Assembly: GCA_900547345.1 (NCBI GenBank)
Contig: URGG01000072.1
Location: 1 to 10,609 of the forward strand
Length of the DNA stretch: 10,609 bases
Source: an uncultured Collinsella sp.
Lineage (GTDB): Bacteria; Actinomycetota; Coriobacteriia; Coriobacteriales; Coriobacteriaceae
Direction of reading: 5' to 3'
Position 1 is the stretch's first letter; every line of letters starts with the position of its first letter. Below, piece by piece: positions 7,148-10,609 of this stretch. A program made the translations under genes and the position numbers. The notes under the pieces were generated by a model. The model did not search any database. It had not been told where the DNA came from and saw nothing but the letters and a program-made list of their open reading frames with translations.

Positions 7148-8590
7148 TTAATGGGTAGGGTCAGCGGGAATAGTTGAATTGGCGGGCGTTATGCCAAGGA
7201 TGTGCTCCAGGGTATCGAGCAGCTCATGCGGCATGGTCGATACCACATGAACCTCGGCGCCGCGACAGGTAAGGCTTGCGAGTAATTCGTCACGATGATA
7301 CTCGTCAAGGGTCATACCGTCGGCGTTGAACATGAGCTTAGGCACAAAGAGCATAACACCCGACAGGTCCTGCGGCAGTTGCTCCAAGATGTCGCAGGCG
7401 ACGATGAGGCCGGTCACGTCCACGTTGCCGCCAAAATAGCGGTTTTTGATGGCCGTGACAGTGCCGGCGAGTCCCTGGGGCGATTCCACAAAACGCGCCA
7501 CCGTATCGCGCGCACTGGCACCCGAAAGGCACAGGAGGCGCTGGCCACGCGCGGCGATTGCCTCACGAACGCGGCGCAGACGCTCGGCATCGTTGGCGAG
7601 CACGTTGTCGGTCTCGTCCAGATAGGAGCGTATCATGCCGATGCCGTCGTAGTACTGCGGGTAGCCGTCGTAAAAGTCCGCCTCGGGAGGATCGATGCCG
7701 GCATCCAGGTAGAACTCGTCGCTCATCTGGAAGGTATGGCGGCCAAAGCGCTCGAAGGCACGGTCCTGGAAGGGCCGGATCATGGCGATAGTCTCGCGCG
7801 CCAGCTCGGGCTTATCGCTGTAGGACCAGCTAAAACGGTTCTGATGCTTGGTAAAACCGAGCGGCACAATGCCCAGGCTGGTGATCTGCTCATGCTCCTC
7901 GCAGAAGCGCAGGGTCTTTTGCAGCTCCTCGCCGTCGTTCATGCCGGGGCACAGTACGATCTGCGCGTGAATCTCGATGCCGGCGGCCATGATGGCCTCG
8001 AGCACATCCATGCCGCGCTGGGCGTTGCGGCCCATCATGCGGCGGCGGACATCGGGGCTTACGGCATGGACCGACACGTTCATGGGGCTCATGTTGCGTT
8101 GGATGACGTTTTGAACATCTTCGTCGGTGAGGTTGGTCAACGTGACAAAGTTGCCCTGCAAAAAGCTCAGGCGATAGTCGTCGTCGCGGATGTAGAGCGT
8201 GGAGCGACCGCCCTTGGGCAACATCGTCATAAAGCAGAACACGCAGGCGTTTACGCAGGTACGCATGCCATCGAAGATGGGGCCATCGAACTCCAGACCC
8301 CAGTCCTCGCCGGGAAAGCGATCGAGCTCAACAGGGGTGACGGTGCCGTCGCGCGGGTCGAAAACCTCCAGCTCGACGGTGTCGTCGTCTGCCTCCCAGA
8401 GCCACACAATCATATCGGTCAGCCGCTCGCCGTTGACCGTAAGCACACGCATGCCCGGCTCGATACCCACATCCCATGCGGGCGATTCCGGACGCACGTT
8501 TTTAACGAGCGCGCCCTCACCCGGCTCGGGGTCGCGGCTGCGCCCGTAATCGGCCACCTCGGCGGCGTATGCGGGTACGGTCTGGTCCAT
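7148..8590 (-). CDS. PDZ / radical SAM / DUF512 protein of unknown function
   Basis: This 480-residue protein has the three-part layout of the DUF512 family. A small PDZ-like domain is at about 26-80 (LVKNVRPESPAWDVGIEPG). A radical SAM core follows, whose cluster-binding motif is CVNACVFC with Cys112, Cys116 and Cys119, continuing into RDDDYRLSFLQGNFVTLTNL at 135-154. A C-terminal DUF512 region runs from about 270 to the end and contains the conserved-looking FQMSDEFYLDAG and FYDGYPQYYDGIGM. The family is expected to bind a 4Fe-4S cluster and S-adenosylmethionine, but no substrate is known. It sits directly upstream of der, an arrangement recurring in Gram-positive bacteria and hinting at a ribosome- or RNA-related role (inference). 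The reading frame stays open upstream to 8755, but that extension overlaps ispH, has no family similarity I can see and is Arg/His-rich. The ATG at 8590 lies two bases after ispH. No signal peptide is visible. Confidence 0.93.
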   Translation of the reverse strand: MDQTVPAYAAEVADYGRSRDPEPGEGALVKNVRPESPAWDVGIEPGMRVLTVNGERLTDMIVWLWEADDDTVELEVFDPRDGTVTPVELDRFPGEDWGLEFDGPIFDGMRTCVNACVFCFMTMLPKGGRSTLYIRDDDYRLSFLQGNFVTLTNLTDEDVQNVIQRNMSPMNVSVHAVSPDVRRRMMGRNAQRGMDVLEAIMAAGIEIHAQIVLCPGMNDGEELQKTLRFCEEHEQITSLGIVPLGFTKHQNRFSWSYSDKPELARETIAMIRPFQDRAFERFGRHTFQMSDEFYLDAGIDPPEADFYDGYPQYYDGIGMIRSYLDETDNVLANDAERLRRVREAIAARGQRLLCLSGASARDTVARFVESPQGLAGTVTAIKNRYFGGNVDVTGLIVACDILEQLPQDLSGVMLFVPKLMFNADGMTLDEYHRDELLASLTCRGAEVHVVSTMPHELLDTLEHILGITPANSTIPADPTH

Positions 8591-8592
8591 GA

Positions 8593-9492
8593 TTAGCGGC
8601 AAAGCTCCTTGATGCGCTCGACGGCGCGCTCGATGTGTTCTTGCGGAGTGGAGGCTCCGGCGGTGATGCCGATGTGGTGTGCGTTGACAAACCATGCGGC
8701 CTGTAGCTCGGAAGATTCCTCTATGTGATGTGTGCGCTCGCAGACATCGGCGCAAATCTGCGCCAGGCGGCGGGTGTTGCCCGAGTTCTTGCCGCCCACC
8801 ACGACCATGCAGTCGCAGCGGTTGGCAAGTGCGGCTGCTGCCTGTTGACGCTCACTCGTGGCGGGGCAGATGGTGTTGATCACGCGCAGTTCCTGCACGC
8901 GCGGGGTGATGGAGGCCACAACCTCGGCCAGGTTCTGCGCGGTTTGGGTGGTCTGCACAACCAGGCCGACCTTGCCCTTGAGCGGCAGCGCGTCCGCATC
9001 GGCGGCGCAGCTCACGACCTGCGCGTCATCGCCGGCATGGCCCAGGATGCCCTCGACTTCGGGGTGGCCCGGCTCGCCCACGACTATCACGTGGTAGCCC
9101 TCGCGTACCAGGCGCTCCGCCGCCACGTGGACCTTTTTCACGTAGGGGCAGGTGGCATCGACCACGTCGAGGCCACGCTCGCGAGCGGCATCGATGACCT
9201 GCGGCACCACACCGTGCGCGCGAATGATCACGGTGCCCGACGCGGCATCGTCAAGGGTCTCAGCCAGACCGACGCCCGCCTCGGCAAGCTCGCGCACCAC
9301 GATGGGATTATGGATGAGCGGGCCCAGGGTGTGGACCTGAGCGTTCTCCCCCGCTTGCGGGGCGGCCGCCAGGGCCATATCGAGCGCACGCTGCACGCCG
9401 TAGCAGGTGCCAGCGTGGGCGGCGATTTCGATGGTGGGGGCGTCTGCCTTGCCGGTCACAGCCTCGGCAGTGTTCATGACATACTCGCCCAT
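8593..9492 (-). CDS. ispH: 4-hydroxy-3-methylbut-2-enyl diphosphate reductase
   Basis: IspH performs the last step of the MEP isoprenoid pathway, reducing HMBPP to IPP and DMAPP with a 4Fe-4S cluster. From the start at 9492 the protein has 299 residues. The three cluster cysteines are Cys30 (AGTCYGVQRA), Cys115 (DATCPYVKKVH) and Cys209 (NTICPATSERQ). Substrate-binding residues are also visible: His61 in GPLIHNP, His93 in RAHG, His143 and Glu145 in GHPEVEG, the VQTTQT stretch near 179, SGNT at 237-240 and TAGAST near 278. The usual GFC before Cys30 reads GTC. The start is uncertain: ATG 9492 lies two bases after plsC with only a weak GGCAGG eight bases upstream, and ATG 9477 would shorten the protein by five residues. 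A TTG at 9522, inside plsC, has no ribosome site. Its presence implies isoprenoids are made by the MEP route. Confidence 0.96.
   Translation of the reverse strand: MGEYVMNTAEAVTGKADAPTIEIAAHAGTCYGVQRALDMALAAAPQAGENAQVHTLGPLIHNPIVVRELAEAGVGLAETLDDAASGTVIIRAHGVVPQVIDAARERGLDVVDATCPYVKKVHVAAERLVREGYHVIVVGEPGHPEVEGILGHAGDDAQVVSCAADADALPLKGKVGLVVQTTQTAQNLAEVVASITPRVQELRVINTICPATSERQQAAAALANRCDCMVVVGGKNSGNTRRLAQICADVCERTHHIEESSELQAAWFVNAHHIGITAGASTPQEHIERAVERIKELCR
8605..8610 (-). promoter_or_regulatory. Possible distant ribosome-binding site of the DUF512 gene
   Basis: AAGGAG on the minus strand lies in the last codons of ispH but 14 bases before the ATG at 8590, further than usual. No closer purine-rich site is present, so translation may depend partly on ribosomes finishing ispH two bases upstream. 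Confidence 0.4.
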
Positions 9493-9494
9493 GG

Positions 9495-10223
9495 CTAGAA
9501 CCTGCCCGGGTGCTCGGCGCAAAGGTCATCGCGCATGGCGTAGACGCGATTCATGGCTTCGGACTCAAACCATGCCAGGCGTTCCTTGCGCTTGAGCTCG
9601 GCCGGAGCATCGGAAAGCGAGATGGCCTTGCCGGCACGGATCCAGCATTTTTTGGGGCGCATGAGCTTTTTGCCCTTAGGCGTAATATCGGACCAACCAC
9701 AAATGGCGAGTGGGTTGACGGGCGCCTTGCCCATCTGAGCGATGAGCGCAAAGCCGCCGTGGACTTCGGGTTTGATCTCGCGCGAGCGGATGCGCGTGCC
9801 CTCGGGGAAGATCAGGACGTCTTCACCGCGCTGCAGTGCATGTTGAGCGGCGCGCAGACACTTCATGTCGGCAGTGCCACGCTCGACGGGAATGCCGCCC
9901 ACGCGGCTAAAGGCCCAGCGCACAATCTTGGTCTTGGCAAACTCGGATTTAAAGATGGGGCGGATGCGGCGGCCGCCGAAGAACAGCGCCGTCTCTACAG
10001 CCAGGAGCTCGGCCATCGAGGTGTGGTTGCAGATGACCACGCTGCCGCGGCCTTCCTGGCGCTCAAACAGCAGGTCCGCGTCCTCGACCTTCCAGCGCCA
10101 CATGAGCTTGGAGAATGCCCAAAGGATTGCCATGACCACGAAGACGGTGCCGCGGATGAGCGCCGGGAACTCGTCGTAGGGGGCGTTGTAGTAATCCTCG
10201 GGCGTCTGCTTAAACAGGCGCAT
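9495..10223 (-). CDS. plsC: PlsC-type 1-acyl-sn-glycerol-3-phosphate acyltransferase
   Basis: PlsC-family enzymes acylate lysophosphatidic acid to phosphatidic acid at the membrane surface. The 242 residues include one clear hydrophobic segment at about 22-41, likely a membrane anchor, then the acyltransferase domain. Motif I is NHTSMAELL at 66-74: the catalytic histidine is His67, but the expected aspartate of HX4D is Glu72. Motif II is GGIPVERG at 109-116, motif III is FPEGTRIRS at 139-147, and motif IV is the VNPLAICG stretch. The C-terminal tail is basic and charged. The start at 10223 has a perfect AAGGAGG six bases upstream and lies three bases after cmk. Position between cmk and ispH, with plsY and gpsA downstream, supports the lipid role. 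The exact acyl acceptor cannot be read from sequence, and the symbol follows the family. Confidence 0.9.
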   Translation of the reverse strand: MRLFKQTPEDYYNAPYDEFPALIRGTVFVVMAILWAFSKLMWRWKVEDADLLFERQEGRGSVVICNHTSMAELLAVETALFFGGRRIRPIFKSEFAKTKIVRWAFSRVGGIPVERGTADMKCLRAAQHALQRGEDVLIFPEGTRIRSREIKPEVHGGFALIAQMGKAPVNPLAICGWSDITPKGKKLMRPKKCWIRAGKAISLSDAPAELKRKERLAWFESEAMNRVYAMRDDLCAEHPGRF

Positions 10224-10226
10224 GGG

Positions 10227-10609
10227 CTACCTCCTTTGGTTGATGAGGTCCTCGATGATCGAGACGACCTCATCGATGGTGTGGGCGGTGGAGTCGACGT
10301 GCACGGCGTCCTCGGCGGGAACGAGCGGCGCGACCTGGCGGCTGCTGTCGAGCTTATCGCGCTGCTTGAGGGTGTCGAGGGTCTCGTCGACCTCTGCCTC
10401 GAGCTGCTCTTCGGTGAGCGGCTGGGCGTCGTTTTGGTGGCGCTGCAGCACGCGGCGACGGGCGCGTTCGCGCGGGTCGGCGGTCAGGAACACCTTGACC
10501 TGCGCGTTGGGGAATACGACGGTGCCGATGTCGCGACCCTCGGCCACGATATCGCGGTCCTCGGCGGCCCGGCCCTGGGGGGTGAGCATGGCGGCGGGCG
10601 CTCGACACG
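10227..10609 (-). CDS. cmk: Cytidylate kinase, C-terminal part only (5' end outside the window)
   Basis: Cytidylate kinase phosphorylates CMP and dCMP to the diphosphates. Only the last 126 or so residues are inside the window; the frame is open to the edge, so the P-loop and N-terminal half are missing. Visible family features are AEGRDIGTVVFPNA, the FLTADPRERARRR stretch that begins the lid region, the QRDKLDSSR motif with PL shortly after, which binds nucleotide, and VHVDSTAHTIDEVV near the C-terminus. An internal methionine at 10589 is not the start, since conserved sequence continues upstream of it. The stop lies three bases before plsC, and the plsC ribosome site is within the last cmk codons, so the two genes are almost certainly cotranscribed. 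Cytoplasmic. Cmk next to plsC and ispH is a familiar Gram-positive arrangement. Confidence 0.94.
   Translation of the reverse strand, partial: CRAPAAMLTPQGRAAEDRDIVAEGRDIGTVVFPNAQVKVFLTADPRERARRRVLQRHQNDAQPLTEEQLEAEVDETLDTLKQRDKLDSSRQVAPLVPAEDAVHVDSTAHTIDEVVSIIEDLINQRR
10230..10236 (-). promoter_or_regulatory. Strong ribosome-binding site of plsC
   Basis: AAGGAGG on the minus strand, six bases before the ATG at 10223 and overlapping the last codons of cmk. It is the best match to the consensus in the window and fixes the plsC start. Confidence 0.85.

Larger units (their letters stand above)
1..10609 (-). other. Single co-directional gene cluster, probably one operon
   Basis: All twelve genes read on the minus strand. 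Junction sizes from cmk onward are gaps of 3, 2, 2 and 10 bases, an overlap of 8, gaps of 9, 18 and 6, two overlaps of 4, and a direct abutment. No gap has room for a promoter plus ribosome site or for a hairpin terminator, although a promoter inside a coding region cannot be excluded by eye. No stretch without a gene exceeds 18 bases. Confidence 0.75.

Noticed and set aside
7295..8596. Plus-strand open frame of 433 codons opposite the DUF512 gene
   Set aside because: It mirrors almost the full length of a well-supported radical SAM gene and has no family features, so it is a codon-bias shadow.
8591..8755. N-terminal extension of the DUF512 protein by 55 residues
   Set aside because: The extension overlaps ispH, is Arg/His-rich and unlike the PDZ start of the family. 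The ATG at 8590, two bases after ispH, fits the layout better.
9493..9522. TTG start of ispH inside plsC
   Set aside because: There is no ribosome site before it, and it would overlap plsC by 28 bases. The family N-terminus lies well downstream, and ATG 9492 or 9477 suffices.
1..10609. tRNA, rRNA, riboswitch, CRISPR, insertion sequence or phage features
   Set aside because: Coding sequence fills nearly every base, and I saw no repeat array, transposase motif, terminal inverted repeat or structured leader.

Overview
The window is a densely packed stretch of bacterial chromosome that is GC-rich by eye. It holds twelve genes, all on the minus strand, so transcription runs from high to low coordinates. 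The two outer genes are cut by the window edges: cmk lacks its 5' part and coaBC lacks its 3' part. Junctions range from an 8-base overlap to an 18-base gap. I see no promoter, terminator, RNA gene, mobile element, repeat array or intergenic space of note, so the whole window reads as one operon or as the interior of a longer one. The order cmk-plsC-ispH followed by DUF512-der-plsY-gpsA resembles arrangements known from Clostridia-like Gram-positives. Combined with the high GC content, this suggests a high-GC Gram-positive, most plausibly class Coriobacteriia (for example Collinsella or a relative). That placement is an inference from gene order and composition, not a database match.

Read in the direction of transcription, the first part (10609 to 8593) carries the end of cytidylate kinase, a PlsC-type 1-acylglycerol-3-phosphate acyltransferase and the isoprenoid enzyme IspH. 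The middle part (8590 to 4110) carries a PDZ/radical SAM/DUF512 protein of unknown function, the ribosome-assembly GTPase Der, the membrane acyltransferase PlsY and the glycerol-3-phosphate dehydrogenase GpsA. GpsA, PlsY and PlsC together cover the route from dihydroxyacetone phosphate to phosphatidic acid; the acyl-phosphate-forming PlsX is not in the window.

The last part (4091 to 1) carries ribulose-phosphate 3-epimerase, an IscS/NifS-type cysteine desulfurase, a DUF34/NIF3 protein, a coiled-coil zinc-ribbon protein and the start of the bifunctional coenzyme A enzyme CoaBC. From the desulfurase to coaBC the genes join by two ATGA overlaps and one directly abutting stop/start (TAA|ATG), which points to translational coupling.

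This is mostly housekeeping DNA and I found no defence system, phage, toxin or novel multi-gene machine. The points worth a second look are local: an HX4E in place of HX4D in PlsC, a zinc ribbon missing one of its four cysteines, unusual residues in the desulfurase, the uncharacterised DUF512 protein with a distant ribosome-binding site, and the tight desulfurase-NIF3-zinc-ribbon-coaBC block.
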